A stretch of 64,000 nucleotides of DNA from Micrococcus sp. 2A (GTDB lineage: Bacteria; Actinomycetota; Actinomycetes; Actinomycetales; Micrococcaceae), in NCBI RefSeq assembly GCF_039519235.1, contig NZ_CP154351.1:682001-746000 (forward strand). Reading direction: 5' to 3'. Numbering within the stretch: position 1 is the stretch's first letter; the number at the start of each line of letters is the position of its first letter. Positions 17,949 through 26,207 of the stretch are shown here, piece after piece. A model generated the notes under the pieces. It made no database searches, was not told the DNA's origin, and was given only the letters and a program-made list of their open reading frames with translations. The translations under genes and the position numbers were made by a program.

Positions 17949-18016
17949 CGGCTCAGTGAACACCACCGTGCGCGAAGCCGGCCACGCCACGCCGACCACT
18001 TACAGGACAGGCTCTA

Positions 18017-18161
18017 GGCGGCGGCCGGCATAGCGGCCGCCGCCGTCGGAGATGTCGCCGAGCCCCTTCACATCCACGCGCACCCAGAACCCGGGGTGCG
18101 CGTACTCACCCCAGCGGACTGACTCGCCCGTGGCGAACCCTCCCGGTGGTGTCGATGTGCA
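18017..18161 (-). pseudogene. short gene remnant with strong hairpin
   Basis: Downstream of the MFS gene on the minus strand the frame stays open for about 48 codons after the MFS stop (GESVRWGEYAHPGFWVRV and on to GGGRYAGRR) with coding-like composition, but it has no start and is cut by the IS5 end. It is probably a remnant of a gene disrupted when the resistance cassette or IS arrived. Its end, 18017-18044, is an 11-bp perfect GC stem (GGCGGCGGCCG / CGGCCGCCGCC) with a 6-nt loop that could also stop transcription from either side. Confidence 0.4.
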
Positions 18162-19406
18162 TCACGCCCCGTCCGCCACGCCAACGGTCGTCCGCGGCAT
18201 TCTCAGTTGACCCAGGGTTGCGAGGAGGACTGCCGTGACTAAGGGCACCAGTCCAGCGCTGATGAACAGCGTGTGGGTGTCGATGTGCCGGCTGAGCAGC
18301 CCGGTGAGGGCAATGGACAGCGGCATGAAAGCGATGGAAATGAAGAAGTCGAGGCTGGCGACCCGGCCAAGCATCTCAAGCGGGACATGCTCCTGGAGGA
18401 CTGTGCCCCAGATGACCATTCCGATCCCGATCAGCGCGCCGTAGATCGCGAGCCCCACACCGATGGCCCACGGGTTGCTGGTCAGTGCAGGGATGGTCAA
18501 AGGCAGGCAACCGAGCGCCCAGGCGCCGATCATGGCGGGGAGGAAGCGTTCCGGTGTGCACCACGACCCCGCCAGCAGGGACCCCACCAGTCCACCGACG
18601 CCGAGAGCCGCGAGGACGGCCCCGTACAGGGCTGGCCCGTTCTCGTGTGAAGAGCGCATGAGGGCGGGCAGGAGCACTTCAAGCGGTCCGGTCACGACCA
18701 GCCCCATGACGGCCGCGAACAGGACACTGGTGCGGACCCAGCGTGTGCGGGCGGCGTAGCCGAACCCGTCGAGCAGGTCGCCGATCGGCGAGGCAGCCGA
18801 CGCGTCAGCCTCACTCTCGGCGGGCGTAGGGGCAGGCAATTGCAGAGCGGCGAGCAATGCGACAGCGAGTGCCGCTGCGATGAGATACCCGCCAGCGGCG
18901 GGCATGCTGACGCCGATGACTGCTCCGACGGCGGCGGGCGCGAGCGCCTGGCCGACTAGGGGGCGGGTGGCACCCTCGAGGCCGTTGACAGCCATCAGGT
19001 CATCGCTTTCCACCAGGACTGGCACGAGGGCGGTGTACGCGGGGAAGAAGAACGCGGTGGAAACGCCGATGAAGAACGCGGAAGCCGCGAGCATCCAGAA
19101 GGCGACCATGCCGAAGACGGCGACTGTGGAGGTTGCCGTCGCGATGGCCAGGTTCAGAGAGAGCACGCCCACGATGACGGACTTGTTGGGGATCCGGTCA
19201 GCAAGGACACCGGCCGGCAGGGACCCGGCGAGAAGGCCGATGCCGCTCCAGACCACGACTCCCGAGAGCGTGGCGGGCGTGGCACCCAAGTCGAGGGTCT
19301 GCATGGCCAAGTAGAGGGCCCAGGCGCCCTGGGCGAAGATGGTCAACACCATCGCGGCGAACAGCCAGCGGTAGGTGGGAATGGTCAAGGGGCGCAGCGG
19401 ATTCAC
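18162..19406 (-). CDS. MFS efflux transporter (Mef-like)
   Basis: A 414-residue major facilitator protein with about 12 hydrophobic segments, and the family loop motif after helix 2 ([11 protein letters not shown]). The gene starts 4 nt inside the end of the ABC-F gene (ATGA overlap), so the two form one operon. An MFS pump coupled to an ABC-F ribosomal protection factor is the mef-msr arrangement of macrolide resistance. The drug specificity here is inferred from that pairing and from the upstream leader peptide, not from sequence identity I can measure. Confidence 0.8.
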   Translation of the reverse strand: MNPLRPLTIPTYRWLFAAMVLTIFAQGAWALYLAMQTLDLGATPATLSGVVVWSGIGLLAGSLPAGVLADRIPNKSVIVGVLSLNLAIATATSTVAVFGMVAFWMLAASAFFIGVSTAFFFPAYTALVPVLVESDDLMAVNGLEGATRPLVGQALAPAAVGAVIGVSMPAAGGYLIAAALAVALLAALQLPAPTPAESEADASAASPIGDLLDGFGYAARTRWVRTSVLFAAVMGLVVTGPLEVLLPALMRSSHENGPALYGAVLAALGVGGLVGSLLAGSWCTPERFLPAMIGAWALGCLPLTIPALTSNPWAIGVGLAIYGALIGIGMVIWGTVLQEHVPLEMLGRVASLDFFISIAFMPLSIALTGLLSRHIDTHTLFISAGLVPLVTAVLLATLGQLRMPRTTVGVADGA

Positions 19407-21055
19407 GGCATGTCCTTCGGGTCGAGATCAAGGTGGGGCCAATCGGCCAAGTCGTCGAGCATCTGCCGGTCATGCGTGGCGACGATCACCGCGCAAGGGG
19501 TCTGCAGAAGCTCTGTGGTGATGTCATCGACGAGGCTCGACGACAGATGGTTGGTGGGCTCGTCCAGGAGCAGCAGGTCCGGGTCCTGCGCGAGGCACAG
19601 GGCCAGGTGGAGACGGCGTTGCTGTCCTTGCGACAGGCGCCCCACGGGGGTGCTGGTCGCGGAGGTCTCGAGCAGTCCCAGTGAGCCGAGAGAGGGTGCC
19701 TGAGATCGGCAGCCCAGCTTCGCCAGGTACGTCTCGTAGGCCACGTGGGCAGGGCTGGTCCGGTCCCAGTCGGGGACCTCCTGGGACAACAGGGCGATGC
19801 GTGCGCTGGGGTTCACCTGCACGTACCCGGTGGTGGGGACTAACCGCTGTCCGAGAACCGCCAGCAAGGTGGACTTGCCCGCGCCGTTCGGCCCGGTGAC
19901 GACCAGCCGGTCTCCCCCGTTGACTCCGATCGAGACAGGTGTGTCCAACCGGCGCTCCACGGTGAGCATGGAGGCGTTCACGATGCTCATTCCGCGTCGT
20001 GCCGAGGACTTCGGCCACGCCAAGCGCAAAGGGGGTTCCGGCACGTCGATCTCGTGCCGCTCCAGGTCTTCGACACGTCGCTTGAAGGCCTGTACCACCC
20101 CCGCGGCGCGGGTGGCGCGTTGGTGCTTGCCGGTGCCCTTGTCAGGTCGCCATCCGCCCTGGGACAGGCGGGAGCGCGCCTCGGCTGCAGCACGTGTCAG
20201 CTGCGCATGCCGGGCGACCTGGGCGGCATGGTCCTGCTCCCACGAGACTCGTTCCCGTTGCCGGCCTTCGACCCATCCCTGGTACCCGCCCGCATAGGTC
20301 CGAGGCCGGCCGTCACGGGTCGGATCGAGATCCAGGAAGGTGGTCGCCACGTCGCGCAGCAGAGCGCGATCGTGGCTGACCAGGGCCAGACCGCCGGCGT
20401 GGTCCCGCAAACGTTCGGTCAGGAAGGACAGCCCTGCGGCGTCCAGGTGGTTGGTGGGCTCGTCCAACAGGAGCAGGTCAGGGGTCGAACCGAGGGCGAC
20501 GGCCAGCCGGACCCGGTACCGCTGGCCGACCGACAAGGTCGACAGGACGCGATCGCGGTCGCTGCAGGCGTTCAGGCCTTCCAGAGTGATGTCCACACGT
20601 CGTTCGGCATCCCACGCGTCCAGCAACGTGGCCCTCTCGAGCGCAGCCGAGTAGGCATCGGCTGCGTCGTCCCCTTCGGCGAGGGCAGCGCTCGTCGCGT
20701 CCAGTGCCTCGAGGGCAGACCTGGAGGGGCCAGTCGCCTCGGCGATGAGGTCGCCCACCGTGCAGTCGCCTTCGGTGGCCATGTCCTGTTTGACCAGGAC
20801 GAGGGAACCCGCCTGGGTCACGACGCCTGAGTCAGGTTGCAGGATTCCGGCCAGCAGATGGAGCAAGGTGGTCTTGCCCCGGCCGTTGTCGCCGACGATC
20901 GCCAGACGCGACCCGACAGAGACCGTGACGTCCACCCCGTTCAGGACATGCCTGTCCCCCAGGGTGATGTGAATGGATTCAGCGCGGATGTGTGCGGCGT
21001 GCCCCTGGGGCGTCCCGTTCCACACACACGACCGCAAGGATCGTGAAGTTGGCAT
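19403..21055 (-). CDS. ABC-F ribosomal protection protein
   Basis: A 550-residue protein with two ATP-binding domains and no membrane segments: Walker [10 protein letters not shown] (55-63), signature LSVGQR, Walker [13 protein letters not shown]; then an Arg/Lys-rich interdomain linker (about 245-330); then [17 protein letters not shown] and [17 protein letters not shown] proteins of this type (Msr, TlrC, OleB) dislodge antibiotics from the ribosome. The annotated start gives about 20 extra residues before the conserved [10 protein letters not shown]; a later start is possible. A leader-peptide ORF and hairpins precede it. Confidence 0.85.
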   Translation of the reverse strand: MPTSRSLRSCVWNGTPQGHAAHIRAESIHITLGDRHVLNGVDVTVSVGSRLAIVGDNGRGKTTLLHLLAGILQPDSGVVTQAGSLVLVKQDMATEGDCTVGDLIAEATGPSRSALEALDATSAALAEGDDAADAYSAALERATLLDAWDAERRVDITLEGLNACSDRDRVLSTLSVGQRYRVRLAVALGSTPDLLLLDEPTNHLDAAGLSFLTERLRDHAGGLALVSHDRALLRDVATTFLDLDPTRDGRPRTYAGGYQGWVEGRQRERVSWEQDHAAQVARHAQLTRAAAEARSRLSQGGWRPDKGTGKHQRATRAAGVVQAFKRRVEDLERHEIDVPEPPLRLAWPKSSARRGMSIVNASMLTVERRLDTPVSIGVNGGDRLVVTGPNGAGKSTLLAVLGQRLVPTTGYVQVNPSARIALLSQEVPDWDRTSPAHVAYETYLAKLGCRSQAPSLGSLGLLETSATSTPVGRLSQGQQRRLHLALCLAQDPDLLLLDEPTNHLSSSLVDDITTELLQTPCAVIVATHDRQMLDDLADWPHLDLDPKDMP

Positions 21056-21079
21056 TGCGTACTCTCAGCTCGTCATGGA

Positions 21080-21162
21080 GCCGGGCACCACAAAGTGACC
21101 GCCCGGCAGATGGCCAGGACGGCAGACGAGAGATCAGAAGGGGTCCCGCCGCCGTCAGCGGG
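21080..21162 (-). promoter_or_regulatory. attenuator-type hairpins upstream of the ABC-F gene
   Basis: One stem, GCCGGGC (21080-21086) with GCCCGGC (21101-21107), lies just before the ABC-F gene. A second, CCCGC (21145-21149) with GCGGG (21158-21162), spans the stop codon of the leader peptide. Stalling on the leader would prevent the second stem and could free the downstream gene. Confidence 0.45.
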
Positions 21163-21199
21163 CGGAACGCAGCTTCATCGAGGCGATGCCTGAGTACAT
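21155..21199 (-). CDS. leader peptide of the resistance operon
   Basis: A 14-codon frame, MYSGIASMKLRSAR, lies about 100 nt upstream of the ABC-F start on the same strand. Lys9-Leu10-Arg11 fits the +X+ motif (Arg/Lys-X-Arg/Lys) at which macrolide-bound ribosomes stall. The likely -10 ends only 11 nt before its ATG, so the transcript would be nearly leaderless. Hairpins overlap its 3' end and the region before ABC-F, as expected for attenuation. Confidence 0.6.
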   Translation of the reverse strand: MYSGIASMKLRSAR

Positions 21200-21210
21200 G
21201 GGGCTGAGGA

Positions 21211-21241
21211 TACCTAACCGGGTGAGTCTTGGGCGAACCAA
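21211..21241 (-). promoter_or_regulatory. promoter of the leader/ABC-F/MFS operon
   Basis: On the minus strand TTGGTT (21236-21241) and TAGGTA (21211-21216) are 19 nt apart, a plausible -35/-10 pair placing the start of transcription a few bases before the leader ATG. Confidence 0.4.
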
Positions 21242-21281
21242 TTAACCTCCCCGATCATTCCAGCTTAAGTCGGGATCCTCG

Positions 21282-21320
21282 AGGCCCCCTTTCCTGCCGC
21301 TGGCGGGGGAGGGGGCCTTT
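21282..21320 (+). terminator. terminator-like hairpin
   Basis: AGGCCCCC (21282-21289) pairs with GGGGGCCT (21311-21318) and is followed by TT. It separates the resistance operon from the transfer operon. The remaining sequence from 21321 to about 21570 holds no gene I can support. Confidence 0.6.
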
Positions 21321-21574
21321 CCGTGTCCGGGGTGCATGGTTCCCGGGGTGGTGGTGAGCCTGTCCCTGCCCTCGGCCTCCCGTGCTGGTTGGTTCCCATG
21401 GTGAGCACCTCCCCGGCCACCTCAATCAGGTGCGTGTTCGCGCTCGCCCAGCCGAGGTCCCGGCCGTCTCCGGTAGGTGCCCACGGTCTTTCCGAGGCAA
21501 CCGGAGCGCAGCGGAGGGCGGCAGCCGTTCTTCGGCTCTTTCTTGGGTACTGAGTGAGGCTGGGTGAGGAGGTG

Positions 21575-21600
21575 CGTGTGTCAGGGGTGTGTGACACACG
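21575..21600. repeat. inverted repeat overlapping promoter motif 2
   Basis: CGTGTGTCA and TGACACACG form a perfect 9-nt inverted repeat with an 8-nt spacer; the right arm is also the -35 of the ECF-type motif. It could be an operator. Confidence 0.5.
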
Positions 21601-21623
21601 CAGGAGGCCAAGGGGCGCGAATC
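21592..21623 (+). promoter_or_regulatory. ECF-type promoter motif 2 (transfer operon)
   Basis: TGACACAC, 18 nt, CGAATC. It lies about 78 nt upstream of the first transfer gene (21702), in the same orientation as that operon. Confidence 0.6.
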
Positions 21624-21701
21624 ATCCTCAGCGAGCGGAGGTCTCGCCGGTCACCGGGGGCTAACCGGGGGTCTACTACCGCGTTCCAGGAGGAACACAT
21701 C

Positions 21702-22013
21702 ATGAGCACTTCCATTCTGAGCCTGGCCCAGAGCACGGTCATCGGCATGCCGGCGATCGCGCCGTCCTACGACGCGCCGTGGATGCCGACGCTGGAGAAC
21801 ATCACCGGCATGGCCATCGGCACGGCCCTGGTGGCCATCGTGGCCGCCGTTGCCATCGGCGGCATGCTCTGGCTGTTCGGCAAGCTCTCCTCGTCCGGCC
21901 GTGCCCAGGAGGTCGGCATCTCGATCTTCCTGTGGGGTGTGGTCGGTGGCGCCCTGATCGCGGGTGCTTCCGCTCTGGTGCGCTGGGGTACGGGCCTGCC
22001 GCTGTTCGCCTGA
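21702..22013 (+). CDS. small two-helix transfer protein (pilin/PrgI-like position)
   Basis: A 103-residue protein with two hydrophobic helices (about 35-60 and 75-97) after a polar N-terminus; the start follows a strong AGGAGGA site. Its size, topology and place just ahead of a TrbL/VirB6-like gene match small VirB2-like or accessory membrane components of type IV secretion. First gene of the transfer operon. Confidence 0.65.
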   Translation: MSTSILSLAQSTVIGMPAIAPSYDAPWMPTLENITGMAIGTALVAIVAAVAIGGMLWLFGKLSSSGRAQEVGISIFLWGVVGGALIAGASALVRWGTGLPLFA

Positions 22014-22055
22014 TTCGATCCGGTCTAGCAACTCACTCACGGAGGAGGTGTCCCA

Positions 22056-23099
22056 ATGGGATGGGAAGACGATTTTCATGATTTCCTGCGCGGCTCGATC
22101 GAGGGCCTGGCGAAGTCGGCGTGGCGCCTCATTCAGGACGCCTTCTCCGTGGGGGCGCTCACCCCGGAGTGGTGGACCACGGTGGTCGGTGGCACGGTCA
22201 CCACCACCGTGGCCGGGGGGAGCTCGGCCACGATCAATCACCCCGGGATGCTGAACGTCGTGGTCATGGCGATGCTGCCGCTGCTGGGGGTGTTCGTGGC
22301 GGTGCAGGTGATCCGCTCGGCGTTGCGCGGCTCGACGGCGGGCATGGTTCGCGCCCTGGTGGTGGCCGTTTTCAGCGTTCCGGCGGTCTACGTGGTCGTG
22401 GGTCTGGTGTGGCTGGCGTTGGGGGCTACCCAGCAGATGACGATGTGGATTCTGCGGGTCGGGGCGGAGGGGGAGGCGGAGGACACGGCAGTGGCCGGCG
22501 TGCTCTCCCTGTTCGGGCTGTCCTGGGATGGGCAGAACGACAAGGTCTTGCTGGATGAGAACTACGCGCAGTGGGAGATGGCGTCCGACCAGGGCGAGAA
22601 CGGCATGATCTTGGTGTCCTGGATCGTGGCGTTGGTGATCTTCCTGTCCTGCTTGGTGCTGATGGCGATGATGATCTTCCGCCTGGTGGTGATCCTCGTG
22701 CTGGCTACGTTCGCCCCGCCGGTGATCTTCGCGTTGGCTCTGGAGCCGGCGAAGGCCGTGTTCTCGAAGTGGTTGGCCATGCTGATGGGGTTGCTGATGG
22801 CGGCCCCGATGGCGGCGGTGATCGTGCGGATGGGCATGATCGCGGCCTCCATGTCCACGGACTGGGTGCAGACCGTGGCCGGTGTCGTGTTGGTGCTGCT
22901 GGCTTCGGCGATGCCGCTGACGATGCTCTCGATGATGTCGTTCCTGACGGGGGGTGCCTCCGATGGTGTGGAGCGCGCTGGTGTCGGTGCGGCCCAGGGT
23001 GCTGGCCGGGCTGCGTCCCGGTCGATGAGGGGTGCGCAGGCGCGTGCCTCACAGATGAGACAGCGTGCGGCGTCCGCCGTCATGCGGAAGGGAGTTTGA
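22056..23099 (+). CDS. TrbL/VirB6-like channel protein
   Basis: A 347-residue polytopic protein with about six membrane segments, an extracellular loop around 130-170, and a basic cytoplasmic tail rich in Ala, Arg, Gln and Ser (about 300-347). This is the inner-membrane channel component expected next to the VirB4 ATPase in a Gram-positive mating apparatus. It is separated from the previous gene by 42 nt and from the next by 1 nt. Confidence 0.75.
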   Translation: MGWEDDFHDFLRGSIEGLAKSAWRLIQDAFSVGALTPEWWTTVVGGTVTTTVAGGSSATINHPGMLNVVVMAMLPLLGVFVAVQVIRSALRGSTAGMVRALVVAVFSVPAVYVVVGLVWLALGATQQMTMWILRVGAEGEAEDTAVAGVLSLFGLSWDGQNDKVLLDENYAQWEMASDQGENGMILVSWIVALVIFLSCLVLMAMMIFRLVVILVLATFAPPVIFALALEPAKAVFSKWLAMLMGLLMAAPMAAVIVRMGMIAASMSTDWVQTVAGVVLVLLASAMPLTMLSMMSFLTGGASDGVERAGVGAAQGAGRAASRSMRGAQARASQMRQRAASAVMRKGV

Positions 23100-23100
23100 G

Positions 23101-24696
23101 ATGGCGGTCATGGAGTCGATCCAGCAGGAGACCTCGGAGTTCGACGGGGTGCATTTCGCGCAGGAGCGCCACCCTGGTGTAGTCCTCGGGCTGACCTGGG
23201 AGCAGCTGGCCGTGGTCGCGCTCGGCGCGGTGTTCGCCCTCGGCGGGATCGTGTTGCAGGGACGGATGCTGATCATCGGGATCGTCATGCTTCTGGTGTG
23301 CGCGGCGGTCGGTGTGATCCGGCTCCAGGGCCGGTCGATCCCGGAATGGACGCTGCTGTTCGTCCGTCAGCTGGTGCGCCAGGCCAGCGGTCAGCTGACG
23401 TACCGGCAGGGCGTGGAGCCGGGACATCAGCTTCAGCTCGTGGATGGGGAGCCGCAGGCTGTGGTCCTGGAGGCCGGGCAGGCGGCGGTCCGTGATGCCA
23501 AGGGGCGGATCAAACCGGGTGCGCCGGCACGGCTGCGTCTGCCCGGTGGAGCCGACGAGCTGCGCCTGTACGGGCTTCCTGGTGGGGCCGGGTTCGTGTG
23601 GGATCCGCGCACGAAGGAAGCTTCGGTCTGCGCGAAGGTGCTGACCACGCGTGGCTTCGAGCTGGAGTCGTTCGACTCGCAGGAGGAGCGGTCCCTGTCC
23701 TGGGGTGGAGCGCTGGCGGCCATGGGCCGGCTGCCGGGTGTGGTGCGCGTGCAGGCGGCGGACCAGACCACGCTGATCTCCGGCTCCAACGTGCTGGGCT
23801 ACTACGACTCCAAGCAGGAGGGGGCGGGCATCGAGTCCAAGACGGTGGACCCGTTCCTGGACGCGGCGTTCCGTGAGCTGATGGCGGAGGCGCAGGCCAT
23901 GCCGGTGCATGAGCAGTGGCTGACCATCGTGCTCTCCCCGGCCCGGATCGGGTCTCAGCTGAAGTCGCTGGGCGGCGGCGTGCCGGCCCTGATGGACCAC
24001 GCGCTGAAGGTCATGTCCACGGTGGAGGGTCTGCTTCCGCGTTCGGGGACGCGGGTGGCGGCGTGGCATTCCCCGCGGTCGCTGGCGGGGCTGTCTCGGG
24101 CGGCGTTCGATCCGGATGCGGCCCTGATGGTGTCCTCTACGGACCCCTCGGGTGCGGTGCAGGGTGCGTCCCCGAACGGGGGTGGGGGGCCGATGGCGGT
24201 GGAGGTCCATGCCGGGCACATGCGCACGGATGGGCACATGCACCGGACGTACAAGGTCTCGGAGCTGCCCCAGCAGCTGGCGCGGCTGGGGTTCCTGGAT
24301 GAGTTGATCTTCGCGGGCGACTTCCGGCACACCGTGTCGGTGTTCATGTCGCCGGTGGATCGGTCGTCTGCGATGCGGGCGACGAAGCGGCGCATGGCGA
24401 CGTGGCGTTCGGACTCCAAGGTGATGGAGCGGATGGACCGGCCGCCGTCCCCGGAGCACGAGCAGGAGAAGGATGACATCGAGCGGGAGCAGGGGGAGCT
24501 GATGAAGCGGCACGCCGGGTTGGAGATGGCCGTGCTGGTCACGGTGACGGGGCGCAATGAGTCTGAGCTGGAGGCGGCCTCGAACGAGATCATGACCTCG
24601 TCTATCACTGCCGGGTGTGAGCTGCGCCCGCTGTACCTGGAGCAGGATTCGGCGTTCATGGCCGCGGCGCTGCCGTTCGGGATGGTGAAGCTCTGA
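23101..24696 (+). CDS. SCO6880-like type IV secretion protein
   Basis: A 531-residue protein with two transmembrane helices near the N-terminus (about 35-75; GLTWEQLAVVALGAVFALGG), as in PrgI-like proteins, then a large soluble domain. The pattern matches SCO6880-family proteins that precede the VirB4-like ATPase in actinobacterial conjugative elements; the C-terminal part resembles the N-terminal region of VirB4. Its TGA overlaps the next ATG by 1 nt. Confidence 0.75.
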   Translation: MAVMESIQQETSEFDGVHFAQERHPGVVLGLTWEQLAVVALGAVFALGGIVLQGRMLIIGIVMLLVCAAVGVIRLQGRSIPEWTLLFVRQLVRQASGQLTYRQGVEPGHQLQLVDGEPQAVVLEAGQAAVRDAKGRIKPGAPARLRLPGGADELRLYGLPGGAGFVWDPRTKEASVCAKVLTTRGFELESFDSQEERSLSWGGALAAMGRLPGVVRVQAADQTTLISGSNVLGYYDSKQEGAGIESKTVDPFLDAAFRELMAEAQAMPVHEQWLTIVLSPARIGSQLKSLGGGVPALMDHALKVMSTVEGLLPRSGTRVAAWHSPRSLAGLSRAAFDPDAALMVSSTDPSGAVQGASPNGGGGPMAVEVHAGHMRTDGHMHRTYKVSELPQQLARLGFLDELIFAGDFRHTVSVFMSPVDRSSAMRATKRRMATWRSDSKVMERMDRPPSPEHEQEKDDIEREQGELMKRHAGLEMAVLVTVTGRNESELEAASNEIMTSSITAGCELRPLYLEQDSAFMAAALPFGMVKL

Positions 24697-26207
24697 TGGC
24701 CGAGACCAAGCACGCGGTGATCGAGTTCATCGAGCCGGGCAGGACGCAGACCAAGGACGCTAAGCGTGCGGCGCGTCAGCTGCGCCGTCGGCTGGAGAAG
24801 GAGCGCGCGGCGGCGCGCAAGGCTGAACAGCTGGACAAGTTCCCGGAGCAGGAGTGGTCCTCGAAAGGGCCGAGGGGCAAGCAGAAACTGCGGGGGTTGA
24901 AGGTGCTCGCCCCCCGGCCGGTGCGCACGACCAGTCACACGGCGGCCACGGCGTACCCGTTCGTGGCCGGCCCCGGTGTGGGCGCCAACGGCCTCTACCT
25001 GGGCCGGGATCAGCACGGCGGTGGAGCGTTCTGCTTCGACCCGTGGAGCCTGTACGAAGCTGGGGTCATCTCGGGCATGTCGATGATGCTGTTCGGGCAG
25101 GTCGGCACGGGGAAGTCCTCGTTGGCGAAGTCGCTGGCGGTGCGGCAGGTGCTGGCCGGGCGCAAGCTGTCGGTGGCCTCGGACAAGAAGGGTGAGTGGA
25201 CGCGTGTGGTCAAAGCCCTGGGCGGGACGGTCATCCAGGTCGGTCCGGGCCTGAGCACTCGGCTCAATCCCCTGGACCCGGGGACTCGTCCGTCCACGGA
25301 CGTGCAGGGGCACCTGATGACGGATGAGGCGTGGGCGATGATGGTCCGCACCCGGCGGATGTCGATCATCGTGACCCTGGCGAAGATCCTCACGGACCGT
25401 GACCTGACTTCCCCGGAGCATCACATGCTCTCCCAGGCGTTGGATGAGGCCGTGCGCATCTCCGGGGAGCAGGGTCGGGTGCCGGTGATCCCGGACGTGA
25501 TCGACGCGCTCGAGGCCATGCGCCAGGACGGGGACGTCATGGCCGCGGAGGCGGCCTCGGTGATGATGATGACCATGGCGCGGGTGTCCTCGGGTGACCT
25601 GGCGGGCATGTTCGACGGGGAGACCACCGTGATGATGAGCGCGGAGGCCCGTGCCACGAGCATCGACACCTCGGCCCTGCGTGGGGCGTCCCCGGAGGCG
25701 GTGCGCGTGGTCAACGCGTGCGCCGGCGCGTGGACGGAGGCGATGGTGACCACGCGCGACGGTGGCCAGCGCATCGTGATCTACGAGGAGGGCTGGGACA
25801 ACATCTCCTCGGAGGCGGACCTGCGGCGCATGGTGGAGCAATGGAAGCTGGCCCGCGCCTACGGCATCTTCAACATCCTGGTGCTGCACAAGATCGCGGA
25901 CCTGGACATGGCCGGTGACCGCAGCTCGCGCATGGCCGCGATGGCGAAGTCGTTGCTGGCCGACGCGGACGTGAAGGTCATCTACCGGCAGGACCGGTCG
26001 GCGTTGCAGGTGACGTCCTCGGAAATGGAACTGTCCGACCGGGAGGTGTCCCTGGTGCGGTCTCTGCCCAAGGGCACCGGGCTGTGGCGGCTGGGGGATT
26101 CCTCCTTCGAGGTGAAGAACGAGCTCACGAAGGCGGAGCTGCCGCTGTTCGACACGGACGAGCGGATGGACAGGACCGCGACAGGAGCTGGATCACATGC
26201 GGCGTGA
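24696..26207 (+). CDS. VirB4/TraE-like conjugation ATPase
   Basis: A 503-residue motor protein. Walker A is GQVGTGKSS (134-142); the Walker B-type segment is IVIYEEGWDNI at about 360. It energises assembly of the mating channel at the membrane. The N-terminal domain is short compared with classic VirB4, which fits a split in which the preceding gene supplies that part. It overlaps both neighbours (1 nt and 11 nt). Confidence 0.85.
   Translation: MAETKHAVIEFIEPGRTQTKDAKRAARQLRRRLEKERAAARKAEQLDKFPEQEWSSKGPRGKQKLRGLKVLAPRPVRTTSHTAATAYPFVAGPGVGANGLYLGRDQHGGGAFCFDPWSLYEAGVISGMSMMLFGQVGTGKSSLAKSLAVRQVLAGRKLSVASDKKGEWTRVVKALGGTVIQVGPGLSTRLNPLDPGTRPSTDVQGHLMTDEAWAMMVRTRRMSIIVTLAKILTDRDLTSPEHHMLSQALDEAVRISGEQGRVPVIPDVIDALEAMRQDGDVMAAEAASVMMMTMARVSSGDLAGMFDGETTVMMSAEARATSIDTSALRGASPEAVRVVNACAGAWTEAMVTTRDGGQRIVIYEEGWDNISSEADLRRMVEQWKLARAYGIFNILVLHKIADLDMAGDRSSRMAAMAKSLLADADVKVIYRQDRSALQVTSSEMELSDREVSLVRSLPKGTGLWRLGDSSFEVKNELTKAELPLFDTDERMDRTATGAGSHAA

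Larger units (their letters stand above)
17066..18014 (-). mobile_element. IS5-family insertion sequence (type 1)
   Basis: Perfect 15-bp terminal inverted repeats GAGCCTGTCCTGTAA / TTACAGGACAGGCTC bound a 949-bp element, flanked by TA on both sides (17064-17065, 18015-18016). The target was a CCTAGG containing the stop codon of the upstream gene. It carries two overlapping transposase frames on the minus strand. Confidence 0.9.

Noticed and set aside
18017-18044. Hairpin read purely as a terminator of the upstream membrane-protein gene
   Set aside because: The IS5 element now separates them, and the same bases read as codons of a gene remnant on the other strand; the terminator role is left open.
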